From contig OX387606.1 of the NCBI GenBank assembly GCA_947568835.1, positions 9,238,001 through 9,302,000 on the forward strand: a stretch of 64,000 bases of DNA. Direction: 5' to 3'. A program made the position numbers and the translations under genes. Position 1 is the stretch's first letter, and each line of letters starts with the position of its first letter. Of the stretch, positions 44,085 through 55,019 are shown in pieces. This DNA comes from Protonemura montana (taxonomy: Eukaryota; Arthropoda; Insecta; Plecoptera; Nemouridae). The notes beneath the pieces are model-generated. The model saw only the letters and a program-made list of their open reading frames with translations. It was not told the DNA's origin and searched no databases.

Positions 44085-45236
44085 TTAGTCGAGAATTTGT
44101 GATGACATGCTCTCGCACGACGTGGATCGTGCGAGAGAAACATTGTCTTCATCTCCTTTTGCCACCAACATGAGTTTTTTTAGATTGGCAATGAGCCTCC
44201 TCACTCTTTCCCTGATTGCACGCTCGGATATCAGTTTTGGTTGTATCGCCTCCAACATGTCAAGTACACCGTAGACATTTTCGGTGTATTTGTGGACAAT
44301 TGTTAGTGGATGATCATTTCCTTTGACCGCCTGCAGGAAATCAACGAAGTCATGCAGTGAAATTACGTTTTCAGTCTCGCGACTTTCAAGTATCTCTCTC
44401 GCCTCAAGTGGTAGGACGAGGGAAACTGTTTTTTGACGCTTAGCTTTCTGCCTATTCGTTGCAGTTTTGGGGTTGAAAACTATCTGTCCGTCGAGTTCTT
44501 CTAGGTTCTTCTGAGGTTCTTCACATTTTTCTAGCACATCAGTGTCCATGTCAATAATGGCCGACTGATCGTCAACGACAGTGATGTTGTTTTCGATATC
44601 GTCAACCAGTTCTACCGTGGTCACCGATTGGCTAGATGAAGAGGGGGTCTTTCTTTTGCTGTTCGCTGGCGGCTCTATTGCATCCACACTGCCTAGAGGA
44701 TCAGCAGACCCTTGAGACTCTGTGGGTGAAGAGGCCTTGCAATGCTTAGCAACGTGGCCAGTTTGGCGGCACTTAAAACATTTTAAATCGTCGAGTGACA
44801 GGAAAACCCGGTATCGATCACCGTCATAGTCAACTAGGATTGACTCGGGAAGCTGACAGCCGTCATCCGCCACCACAAAGATTTGCCTTCTGAAACTCAG
44901 GACAGAGCTGAGCTCGGGGTCCTTTCCCCCCACGTTTACGAAAGACATCGGAGAAACGATTTTTACCGCCGAGCTCAAATAGCCCTCCAAGACCGAGTGT
45001 GGTATAGTGGGGCAGACGTTAGACAATATAAGCCTGCTTGCCTTGGTAATTAGACGCCGTGCCGGCAGGAACTCACTTCCCACCTCCACCCCCCCATGGT
45101 TTGACATGAAGGTGTCGACCAGTTCTGTGGTGGTAAGGTAGATGGCTACCCGGCCCAGCGACAGCCTAGACCCAAACCAGATGTTCTTGGCGCCGACTTT
45201 GTCTGCGACAGCACGGAGGTATTGGTGGATGGACAC
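44085..45236 (-). CDS. LINE ORF1: zinc-knuckle nucleic-acid-binding protein (frame-shifted start)
   Basis: At least 383 codons, ending TAA at 44085-44087. A CCHC knuckle CFKCRQTGHVAKHC (C153, C156, H161, C166 counting from 45236) marks it as the RNA-binding partner of ORF2. The C-terminal part is Lys/Glu-rich. Position 45236 is a GTG and not a real start: the frame stays open upstream (FPTKEHAFLLQSIDTVSIHQ and further, past 45400), where it overlaps the other ORF at 45307-45702 in a different frame. The natural N-terminus therefore probably lies in that upstream ORF, separated by a frameshift. Confidence 0.85.
   Translation of the reverse strand: MSIHQYLRAVADKVGAKNIWFGSRLSLGRVAIYLTTTELVDTFMSNHGGVEVGSEFLPARRLITKASRLILSNVCPTIPHSVLEGYLSSAVKIVSPMSFVNVGGKDPELSSVLSFRRQIFVVADDGCQLPESILVDYDGDRYRVFLSLDDLKCFKCRQTGHVAKHCKASSPTESQGSADPLGSVDAIEPPANSKRKTPSSSSQSVTTVELVDDIENNITVVDDQSAIIDMDTDVLEKCEEPQKNLEELDGQIVFNPKTATNRQKAKRQKTVSLVLPLEAREILESRETENVISLHDFVDFLQAVKGNDHPLTIVHKYTENVYGVLDMLEAIQPKLISERAIRERVRRLIANLKKLMLVAKGDEDNVSLARSTSCESMSSQILD
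44110..44137 (-). other. Perfect 11-bp stem just upstream of the ORF1/ORF2 TAAATG junction
   Basis: CTCTCGCACGA (44110-44120), 6-nt loop, TCGTGCGAGAG (44127-44137). It lies inside the ORF1 C-terminal codons, 22 nt upstream of the stop-start junction on the minus strand. A strong RNA hairpin there could influence reinitiation at ORF2 (inference). Confidence 0.85.
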
Positions 45237-45306
45237 CGTGTCTATGGATTGCAGCAGAAAGGCATGCTCCTTGGTCGGGAAACGGGGTTGACTGGATGAC
45301 CCTGTG

Positions 45307-45702
45307 TCAGCAGTCCTTGTGGTGGTAGCCGGTAGGTCTGTGGCTAGAGGCTGTACCAGACCCAGAGGCGCTCGACAGTATCTGTGCCATGGTTTTTTGG
45401 GCTGGGTGGGTCGAGTAGGGCTTTGCTGTAGGTGGGCTTTTTGCTGCTACACTGGCAATCGTTTTTGGGATATCGCCGCGGTGTGAAATTGGAATCGTTA
45501 CGATAGAATCCGTCGATCGTGAGGATCGCCTGTCTAGGTTAGCCTTGACGGGCAGGATAGTTACTTCGCCGGCAAACGGGGTGCTGTCTTTTTTCGGGGG
45601 GCGAACAATGGTGTCTTCTTTCGTCAAAGGGCTAACCTCTTTGACTGCTAAACTAGTGGTCGGTTTTTCGTTGCCTGGTCTAGGCTTAATTTGTTTCGGC
45701 AT
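45307..45702 (-). pseudogene. LINE ORF1 N-terminal part, separated by a frameshift
   Basis: 131 codons from ATG at 45700-45702 (MPKQIKPRPGNEKPTT...) to TGA at 45307. Basic, Pro/Ser/Thr-rich and probably disordered, as expected for a LINE ORF1 N-terminus. It overlaps the zinc-knuckle frame but is out of phase with it. A single-base indel, probably in 45240-45420, would explain both ORFs. Alternatives are a separate small ORF, programmed frameshifting, or an assembly error. Confidence 0.6.
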
Positions 45703-46082
45703 ATTTAAATAATATGCTTCTTACTTTGGATGTGCAACAAGCACCGGAATGCTACGCAATAAAACGAGAGCGACCCAACTAATTGCTCTCCGTATACCTG
45801 ACCCTCCCGGGCCGGGCGATTAATCTACGAGTTGCCTCTCTCAGTATGAACAATAATGCACTGGCCGGGTACCTAGCTCTGTGGTTTTACACAGAGAAAA
45901 ACTTAAAACTACGAAAAACAGGAGAAAAAATGAACAGAACGAAAATCCAATTTCTGGAAAGTATAGATAGTCTGACCTGTATGAGGATGAGACAAGAAAA
46001 AACTGTGAAAACGTCACAGAAACGCTTGCAACGATACCAGTTTCGGGAGCCGAGACGAAGCACGTCCGATCACAACGAAGTA

Positions 46083-46084
<2 letters not shown>

Positions 46085-46124
<40 letters not shown>
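46085..46124 (+). repeat. (GT)20 microsatellite at the 5' end of the LINE
   Basis: Twenty uninterrupted GT units. It adjoins the inferred 5' end of the LINE. The opposite flank of the LINE also begins with CA/GT repeat sequence (about 39931-39943), so the two may once have been a single array. Confidence 0.9.
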
Positions 46125-46126
<2 letters not shown>

Positions 46127-46714
46127 CAGCGTCGCGACGTTGATGTGGACGTGGAGGCTGCATTTTGTAGCTGCTATTGTTTCGTCCAGGCTCAAAGGGA
46201 AGATGGAATGAGAATGGAACTAGGGCAATCGTTAACAGGGTTGAAATAATATCACCATTGTTGGTGCGACTTTAATTAACACACACACTACACAAGGGCT
46301 ACATCGATAATAATGACTTGTGGGACAAAAACAAAAATTATTAACAGCTAGTTATTGGACTTTTTTATATACTCTGTGCGTAATTATCACTCTTCTTCAA
46401 GCATAATATAATAGTTATGAAAACACAAACGAGAAAAATAATGACGAACAAGTGTATAGGTATATATATATTTTTTCATACTACATAATATTGATGCAGG
46501 CGGAATTGAACATAGATTTCCTTTTATTTTACGGACTCTTTTTAATGACGATTGGGAAGATAGCTACATTGGTAATTGCTCTAGATACTTACTAAGCTCC
46601 AACCTCCACGAACTAGTCATTGCCTTCACCTCATTACTTCTTACGACCGGACGTTAGGAATGTGTGGAATGCATGACGGGAGTGCAGCGGCGAAATGACA
46701 TTTTTTCCCGCCAC
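46125..46714 (-). other. GPCR 3' flank / probable 3' UTR
   Basis: AT-rich stretch between the (GT)20 and the GPCR stop codon. It includes a candidate poly(A) signal at 46523-46528. No other feature was recognised. Confidence 0.5.
46523..46528 (-). terminator. Candidate poly(A) signal for the GPCR gene
   Basis: TTTATT on the plus strand is AATAAA on the minus strand, about 190 nt beyond the GPCR stop at 46715-46717. Plausible by position only. Confidence 0.35.
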
Positions 46715-47562
46715 CTATACGTTGTCGCTCGTCGGGTGGAGATACCAGCATGGACAACCGATCCAAAGTATCTTGGACGAGGCGGCGCCCAGCGATGACG
46801 GATTGTTGGTGGACGTTGTGCACGTGGGAGGGGTGCTCTGTCGAGGCGTTATCAATTTCCTGGCGAGCGGGGTGCTAGGGGGATAGGCCGACCCGGCGGG
46901 GGGCGCCATCCACGGCCACCGTATCGTCCGCAGCAGCGTGTTCCGGAAGTCTTCAGAAAACAGACAGTAGATGTAGAACGTGATCGAGTAGTTTGTAACC
47001 TCTAGGAGATTGGCGATCGCTCGGAAAACTTGGTACGAGAAACTGCTCAGGTTGTACTCCGAGAGGGTGACGTTCAGGATGACCATCGGGGAGACGCAGA
47101 CCAGGAAGAGGATCGACGTGCTGCCGAGAAGAAGAATGAGGCGACGCTCCTCGGCGAACTTCCTTGGATCCTCGTCGGAAGACGCCCGGGAGGAGGTCAT
47201 GCGACGACGGCGATCGCAAGAGTTCCGATAAACGATCATGATCCGAAGATTGAGCCCCGCCAGGAGGACGGTTGGACCGACCTTGAAGACGACCTCCAAG
47301 ACCACCTTGTAGATGGAGTAGTAGATGGAGTTGAGGAACTCTAGGTTGTCGTACTTGCGATAGACGGTCATCCCGGTGTTGTTGAGCACGCAGCGGGTGA
47401 GGCGGGTGCGGAATATGCCGGGCAGGTAGACGATGAAGGTGAGCAACAGAATGAGGGTGACTATGAGGCGTGGCTGTCCCATCATTGGCCGCGGCTGGCC
47501 CGGATGGCAGACGGACACATAGCGCTCGACGGTCAGCGCTAGCAGCATCATCACGCCGACAC
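46715..47562 (-). CDS. GPCR last exon (TM3 end to C-terminus)
   Basis: 848 nt starting GT GTC GGC GTG ATG after acceptor CTGTCCACAG, ending TAG at 46715-46717. It encodes the ERYVSVCHPGQ motif, TM4-TM7, helix 8 and a Ser/Thr/Pro-rich tail (TPLARKLITPRQSTPP) suited to phosphorylation. The tail end is assigned only from the reading frame. Confidence 0.87.
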
Positions 47563-50500
47563 CTGTGGACAGGCAATAGGTTGCGGAATCGGGTCGTTAT
47601 TGCTTGTTACGGGTGACTGCGACAAGGCAGGGTGGGGGGAGGAGGGAATTTAATTGCACACTCATTTTGCTTTGGTCGGTCGTTGGTTGGGGACAAGAAT
47701 ACGGTAAATCCCCGAGCTATGTAGTGCGCCAATGAGAGCTCAGCATATCAAGGTTACAAGAGCTCGCCAATCATAGCTCTTCCCTCAAGGTCATAGACAT
47801 ACCGATACAAACGTTTCGGTTTCTCGCGGGCTTAAAATGTCAGCAGAGTAGAATTAATACTATTTAACAAAACGAGTCACTTTTCATTCCGACTTTGCCA
47901 CACAGACATGAGAAATGCAAGAATTATAGCGTAGTGCTACAGGCGATTACAGATTCTCTAAGACGAGACAGTAGGCAAAAAGTATATTACGTTTTTAATT
48001 CGTGTGCTACATTATTTATTTACACAATAAATAAGGTATCACAAAACCTTGTTTGCCGTTTGTGGCATTACATTATATATCGTGCTTTGATGGCAGAGGA
48101 AAATGTAAAGCCTCCGGCGAGGAGAGCGGCATTGATGATGTTTTTCCATTTATCGGGAAACATGCTGGCAAATAGCTACTGAAGACTGGGAGCATGATGC
48201 GAATCGGGGGGAAAGCGGTGGGTGTGTATTACTTTATTCCTCTCGCCGAGAAAGAGGGTTCTTTTGTACGACTCCGCTCGCTCCCGGCGCCGCAGGAAAA
48301 AGCTGCCTCCTCGTAATTTGCGCACGCGATTTTCACCGAGCTACGGCCAGCTCGGCGCTGGCATGACGCGCTGCAAGATTGATAGCTCGTCATCTGTCGG
48401 TTCCCACACTTTTTCTCCATCTTTAACACGTGAGCTCACCACGGCTGGCCGATGATGCATGCTGGGATCTTGTGGTGAGAGCTCTCACTCGAACAGTTTC
48501 GATGTCGATGCACAATGCACAATTTGTGCGCGCGGCAATAGACATTTCATTTCTTTCCACGGGGTGTACTTCTAGTATTATTTAGTTGCACGTTTACAAT
48601 TGCTGTGTTTGTATACCATTTTTTTTCAAGTTTTATAGGTCACGTTGAGTTGATAAAGAGCAGAAGTTTTTACTTTTAATTATACAGCAAACACACATTT
48701 CGCACATTAGTTTAAGTGGAAAACTCGTGCAATAATAACTAGGATAAGTTTTTATTTATATATTTTTTTATGGAACGCCAATTCCATTCGACATGCTACG
48801 GTTGGTTGCGGTCGAAAATCAGGGGTTTCCACCAATCGAATTGATCGATGACAAAATTTGTTCGTTCACGTACATATAGTAGAGTAGCGTACGCAGCTAA
48901 GCGAGAAACCAATCAATCTAGCTAATCATCCATCAAGGAAATTAATAGCGGCTAAACTCCGACACGTTTAACGATTGGCTAAAATTTTACCATTCGATCC
49001 TTCATCAATAACTATTTTGGAATCACCAGACATGTCTTAGGCTCTTTCTTGTAATCCAATCTGTTTTATAAATGATCATTTTCTTGTACCACGGTCGTTT
49101 GTACTTGTCAACCTCGTTCGACATTGTGATCTTTGATCAAGGAACCTTCTGCAGCTTAAGATTGATTCTCAACATAAGCAACCGCCCTTTTATAACAAGC
49201 CAAGTCTTTGAGGACACGATGTAAACATCTATAGCTTGAGGTTATTTCCGATTCCTGTAGCGCCCTTCAGGAAGTAATGTATGTTTCGGGAAGGCTTGTT
49301 AATGAGATTTTCTTTTTATAGTTTGTCCTTTTGGCTGTCTCTTCTTAGGCTAAGTTATGTCTTTCCGCTTCAAGTCGGTGATAACAAGAAAAGTTTCGAC
49401 CTCAATTGAAGTCAAGTGTCTCGTGGATAAAGGAAGAATTGTGAAAGACGTCCACAGGACTTGTTCCTTACGAGTGTGCTTCGAACGTCGGTGCCGAATT
49501 CATAAAAAAAAAGATTCATTGCATTGTTCCTACTTGTTTAACTAAAAATAAAGCGCGCTTTGCAGATTATTCATGAAGGGTCTTCCTCTAGCAATGAAAA
49601 TCGGTTTTCAAGCGAGGCGCTCTAAAACTAATGTTCACTGTTTCCACTAAGTTATCTTAAAGCCAAAAGAACCACTTCATATACGTACTTGCGAACGAAA
49701 ACTTTGTATTAATTAAATTCATTCCCTATTTAAATGGCGCTTGGGAACGCGCACGTTCAACTAAGCATCGTCTGTAATTTCCACAATTTGGTCCAGTTGC
49801 ATCAAATCGGTGCCCCCCAAGGATGTACACATTTGCATCGCCCAGCGCAAATGCGTTTAGTCTGATTTTCCGTAATTTCAGGTGCAACGAATCAACACCG
49901 TTCAAACCACTCGCTCGAAGGCTCCCGACATGCGGGTAGCTCCCTTCAATCCAGGCTAATTGACTCGTATAAATCCACTTTTAATTGAATTTGTGATGAA
50001 TGATTAAATCAAGCCAATTACAGTAGATACGGCTGCTGCTGATGGTAAATTTAATTCTGATACCTGGATTTAGCTATAAGCTTTTGTCCTAAACCACGAT
50101 GAGATGTACCTGTTTCGCTCATTTGAAGTGTTGACGCCAAAATCTTTAGCAAATCCTGTAATCTGAACTCGTTGCTTATTGCCACAGTTTTGTCCGAGTA
50201 TTAAATCCAGGTATTTTCCTATATTGCCTAAACCCGACAACGCAAATCCGGATTTAAAGTCATCCGGGTTACGCTCATAAGCAAAAGTACGGTCACCGAA
50301 TAATAATACCAAGTCTCGTTATATACCTATACAGACGGTTCTCATATAATATCCTGGAGGAATAATGTATGCGCTCAACATTCATCTATCCGTGAGGTCG
50401 GACAGAATCGTGGTATTGATGTAATATTCCGTCGTAGTATATCATTTTACAGCAATAATGTGTTTGCATTGTGGTGATACTACAAAAGATGTGCTCTCCC

Positions 50501-53500
50501 ACTTTCAATCCACTTAATGAATTTCCGAAGCCTGTGTCTGCCTGCGCGCGCCCGTGTCTCTCTCTGTGTGTGTGTGGGTGTTTGTGTGTGTGCGCCATTA
50601 AACACTTCCGTGTGATTCGTGACAGGAAACTCGACCCCAGGAACTGTTGTTGCGAAACCGAATCTTATATCGCGGAAATACGCGGCAAGTGTACGATAAA
50701 GGCGACACAGCACTTTGATAGACCCCGAAACCCTAAAAATGAAATTCGTTATCTCTGTCTCTTTTGCAGATGGTAAACAATTGTTTGTATTTGTGTGCTT
50801 AAGGGTTACAGATCGTCGCTTCCTTTTTCGTATCAATCTTTCTTCCGGTATATTGATCCTGTGTCCTTAGCTCCTTATTCGCGTTCAATTATTAAGGCGT
50901 GACCCTACCCGGCGCTCGGAATATCGTCCCGGGAGATGCTTTCCCGATATTTCCACTTTACTTTCCCACGCGTTAAGGTCTTGTCAATAACTTCGAATGG
51001 TAAACAATTACTATTCTAATTCAATATTTCATCAAAATGTTATTATATTTTCCTTGTCGCGTTGCTCTCTCGACGAAGCTCGTCAATTTTTAGGCCACCC
51101 ACCTCGCACCCCACAGCTTGCTGGCAGGCTGTCTGTTATTGACGTGCTGTGAAATGAATTGTACCTTCGCTTGTAAACAGCATGGGATGGTAAAACAGCA
51201 CGTGTGCAGTGCAATGTTGACCAACGTCAGAGGGAGATAGTGGGAAATGATGGGCTGTTTGATTCACACTGGTAGATTTTAGAAATTAATGTATCGGTTA
51301 TTTTTTGTTACCCTTTATTTTTGTGAAGTGGAAAAATGACTAGTAGTCAGATTTTTTGTATTACAAACAAAAACAAGCGCTGTGATATTAAATACGCAAC
51401 ACGATGGGTGTTTTCCATGAGATAGAGGTTGATAAAGTGAATTGGTGTGTTATACCATTGAGTTTATAAGTATAGACAGAGAACCAGCGTTAATGTTAAG
51501 CTTTCTGCTGAGCAAATGAGCTGGCAACACGTGGTAACGGTAGATGCCACTCGATGGCGCTTGTGGCCTTTCTCTTTTAACAAACATCTACAATGAAATA
51601 ATGACTACTCGAAATATTGACACATGTACATCAATATGTGAGGTTAGAATAAATAAAGATTAATTGGGCGTAAACCAGTCTCAAATGCGAGTAATCTTCG
51701 AGATAGAACGAAATTAAATTCCACGAAACCAGAAACGATGGTGACCCCACCAAGTAGCATCCTCCATTTTTGTCGGTAAAGTAGTCGTTTGGCGGTAATT
51801 TTTGGGGAAACAATTTAACATTAGCGCTGGTCCTCTGACTATATATCTCCATAAACTCAATAGTAGTACTTTTCTCTATATTTTTTATTAAATTTAACTG
51901 AAAAATGGTCGGAGAAACATTTAAATTTTATTAAGGTATATTTAATAATAAAGGTAAAGGATGTTTAATAATAATTGAATCATATTGGACAGCTATTTTT
52001 AGATCACGATCTATGTTCCATGCTCCGCATCCGCAAACGTTTGCTTAGCGCGTGGGTTCCAAAAATACGCAATCAAAAAGGTTTCGATATTAAAATCGCG
52101 ATGGAGCGAAATGGTTCAAGTGGAAATTCTGATTGAAGTCTGCGAGGTGACCTTGTAATAACCAGTAACACTGCGCATGACCTCGATGACGCGACTGTGA
52201 TTCCAGATTTTTATCCAGCGGTTGAGGCCAAGACGAAATGTTTATTAAAATCAAATGAGACCATCTAGACTGCGATAAGACAAAAAACGAGGCAAACGCT
52301 TTTATTTGACTCAAGACTTGCTCAGTGTAAAGCCGATTGAATTTAACGAGAAAAACGTTAAGCAAACATTTATCTTCAACTTAAATTATGGTGGTCGGTT
52401 TCGAAAGAGCGGTGTGCGATCCGTGAACAAGTAAATATGCATTGGTTATAAACGTCAAAAGAAAAAGTAAAGGTTAGTTACTTACAGTCTAGCCCGTGGA
52501 AAGTTAGTAGCACAAGAACTGCCCCATTAGCATTGCTTCCAATAAAATCTTGAATACAATCTCGTGAATAAAAGTGCATTGATGATTTCAGTTGTAAGGT
52601 TTTCAAAAAACGTATTACATACTAATACTTATGCCCAAGATTGTTATAAATGTTAGAAAAAAAAACTCAAATTGCTCGAGAAATAAAACATCTTGGCACG
52701 ACATAAGCTTTTGAGCAGAAAGAAAATGACAGACATTAGCGGCGATTATTTGCATTTTTTTTTCAATGACAGATGGCCCGTGTATCGCCCCAAAACGGCC
52801 GTTGGTGGGTCTTTCGGTTAAGAATGTTCTCAGGGTGAATAAGGTGGATATTATTCGATGCGCAGTTAGGATTAAAAAAAGGGAATTTCATCCAACCACT
52901 ATTCTGATAACTCCATGGAAGAGTTTTTTTTTTTGCATCGGGGCTAAGTTACGTATTTGGGGGAGGGTACTTGATATATCAATCATAAGTCAATTAAAAC
53001 AGAGATGATAAACAGTGATAAAACAGAGGATGCGATCTTGTTCTCTGATAACACTATACATGTAACGAAGCGAAATTTGGCAGACCGTCAGATCCTGTTC
53101 TGTCCTGGAAAGTTCCTATAGGCGATCCATGCATTTCAACGCCAATACCTGTGTACAAGATATGCCTCGTGATATTGCGTCTTACCACGCGATATTAAGT
53201 TTTCGAGGAATTTCATTATAACCAGCCAAGAAAGGTGTGTGAAGCCGATAGATTGAGGCAAATAAGGGAATAATTTCAGAGAAATCTTTGTCAGTGCATA
53301 TTTGTGCCCCGCAAAAGTGAATGATGACATTGTTATTGTCTATAAGAAATTACATTCTGCCATAAATAAAAAAGGTTCAAAACGCCACTTCTTCAATGAT
53401 AGATAGCACTTCTTCAATGTGCACCGACATTGATGGCATGATTAATTAAATATCTCTCCACCATTTTACATTCCAGGAAAGGAAATGCATTTACCTTGAT

Positions 53501-54495
53501 TTACAACGCTGAATGAAATCTACTATATATCATGTTTGTCAGCAAAATTGCTAACCTCCATACAGCTGGCAATTGGAAAACACTTCAGATATAAGCGAAG
53601 TTATTAACTTGGAATCTAAAACTACTTATTAAAGTGCGGCTCAAAATTGCATTGCACTGAACTGTTATGCTCAGGAGGGCAATGTATCTTGCACCTGTCA
53701 AATTCCCGTATAGCCGACGCCGCGTGAGAGAACGATTAAAGAAGAGAACGAGAAAGTATTACATTTTCCGAGTGACCGGTCTGCTGCTACGTTTTCATAT
53801 GTTTCTTTACGACAAGCGAAATCCGGACCAATTTCTTTGCCACTTTTTAGCTAGCAATTAGAGTTGTGAACCGACGGTGACAAATTACCGGCTAGATTTG
53901 CAGCTGGTATGACAGTGAAAGGTTCACACTTAGATTATTCAAGAATAATTGTTATCTCGGGTTTATTTTTATTTCCCAACAACAACAAAAAAAACGTTAC
54001 TCCACCATTGACGATCTCGTATCTGGTTTGGGTGTTTTACACATTTTTACAGCTTGATAAACTTTCGGTCGACAGTGTGCCCGAATAGAGCTGGTTATAA
54101 AAGTTTGCTGCTTTTTGCTGTGTTTTATGTCTGCGTCTGGGGAATGTCTGGAAATCGCGCGAGCTTCTGTTTTCGTTCCTTCTAAACTGTTGAGACTGAT
54201 AATAGGCATGGCAATGATGAAGTGGATGCTGGATTTGGGACGCCGACGACGTCGACGCAATCGCATAATGAGCGATTGCTCGAAATAGGTTACACAAAAA
54301 GTGACAGTTGTAGTCGCGCAAAAACACAGCAGAGCTTGGTCTCACCTAGACACCCGTTCCCGAGGAACAGCTCGAGGTGCGCGTGGTAAAAGGCTTGTGG
54401 TAAGTTGGTCCAATTCCCGTTCTCACGGTAGATCAAGACTCGGAGGCCGAACGGGATCGCGAACAGGATGGCCATCAACGCTGCCGCCGAGTAGC
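46715..54495 (-). CDS. Class A neuropeptide-type GPCR, 5' end missing (TM2 to C-terminus seen)
   Basis: Two exons (54346-54495 and 46715-47562) join in phase to encode about 331 residues. TM2 is AAALMAILFAIPFGLRVLI. TM3 is LFLGNGCLGVGVMMLLALTV with ERY. TM4 is RLIVTLILLLTFIVYLPGIF and TM5 EVVFKVGPTVLLAGLNLRI. ICL3 is Arg-rich. TM6 is ILLLGSTSILFLVCVSPMV and TM7 LLEVTNYSITFYIYCLF, then helix 8 SEDFRNTLLRTI. The TM7 wording matches the FMRFamide-receptor-like/B0563.6-like orphan peptide receptors I know. Departures from textbook class A: ERY instead of DRY, CVSP instead of CWxP, no NPxxY, and no Cys at 3.25 although ECL2 has one (RLTRCVLNN). The ligand is unknown. The TM1 exon was not found in 54496-64000. 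Confidence 0.85.
51485..51830 (+). repeat. Dispersed repeat family B, copy 2
   Basis: Blocks AAGCTTTCTGCTGAGCAAAT, CACGTGGTAACGGTAG, CTCGATGGCGCTTG, ACGATGGTGACCCCACCAAG, AGCATCCTCCATTTTTGTCG and AAAGTAGTCGTTTGGCGG align with 30410-30715. Confidence 0.65.
52485..52830 (+). repeat. Dispersed repeat family A, copy 4
   Basis: Starts CAGTCTAGC, then TTAGCATTGCTTCCAATAAA, ATAAATGTTAG, CATCTTGGCACGAC, TGACAGACATTAGCGGCG, AATGACAGATGGCCCG and TATCGCCCC. Same order as copies 1-3. Confidence 0.6.
54346..54495 (-). CDS. GPCR internal exon (TM2, ECL1, TM3 start)
   Basis: 150 nt with acceptor TTTTTTCCCAG and donor CTAG/GTGAGACC. It encodes YSAAALMAILFAIPFGLRV, LIYRENGNWTNLPQAFYHAH and LELFLGNGCL plus the first base of Gly, in perfect phase with 47562. 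The hydrophobic TM2 and the linker with a possible N-glycosylation site (NWT) fit the receptor fold. Confidence 0.82.
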
Positions 54496-55019
54496 CTGGG
54501 AAAAAAGAAATATTCTGTTTACGCGGAACCATCAACGAAATTGTGATTAGTTTTTAATTAAAACTGAATTTTTGTAAATATTCATGACCGACCATATCGT
54601 CGATATCAAACAATATCTCGAAAGTTGACAGGTACAACCAGTGCATTCAGCCGTTACACATTTCTCATTTTAAAACATATTTCCGAGACAAAAACACACG
54701 GTTGTGCATTCCCATGGGTTCGGAGAATCACCGTCGATGTAGAAATCCATTTACACACATCGTTTTATTTTACACGAAACCAGAAATATGCTTTAATTTC
54801 GATTTTAAAAAGCTTCTACATTTTAATTTGTTGCTTCAAAATACTGAGTGATGATGCACGAGGACACAATTGTCCAACTGTAAATTATACATTTTATGAT
54901 GTGTTTGTTAAAATGTTCGGAGAGAGTGCAGGCAGGCTTGACTCAGTTGTGCAACTGGCACCTCCAACGGGTTTTACTAAACCGCACTCGTGAAACTGCT
55001 CTCCCGTTCAAAAAGCTTC

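Larger units (their letters stand above)
39944..46084 (-). mobile_element. Near full-length Tx1/L1-group LINE
   Basis: Reading on the minus strand: 5' UTR (46084-45703), ORF1 region (45702-44085, with one frameshift), ORF2 (44084-40266), 3' UTR of about 280 nt containing a perfect 9-bp hairpin, and a 39-nt poly(A) tail (plus-strand T at 39944-39982). Beyond the tail the sense strand reads CACACACGCACGC. Immediately upstream of the 5' UTR lies an uninterrupted (CA)20. The element thus appears to sit inside a CA/GT microsatellite. It lies between frequenin and the GPCR, same strand. ORF2 wording (an N-terminal AP-endonuclease, DQQGAFDRVDH, AYADD and a C-terminal CCHC) fits the Tx1 group. Confidence 0.88.
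47563..54345 (-). other. GPCR intron
   Basis: 6.8 kb with GTGAGACC donor and CCACAG acceptor. It holds family B copy 2 (51485-51830), family A copy 4 (52485-52830) and GT-rich stretches near 50560-50590. No further exon was recognised. Confidence 0.75.

Noticed and set aside
46953-47576. 207-codon minus ORF overlapping the GPCR
   Set aside because: Shadow frame of the GPCR exon. Low-complexity His/Arg/Pro content and no domain.
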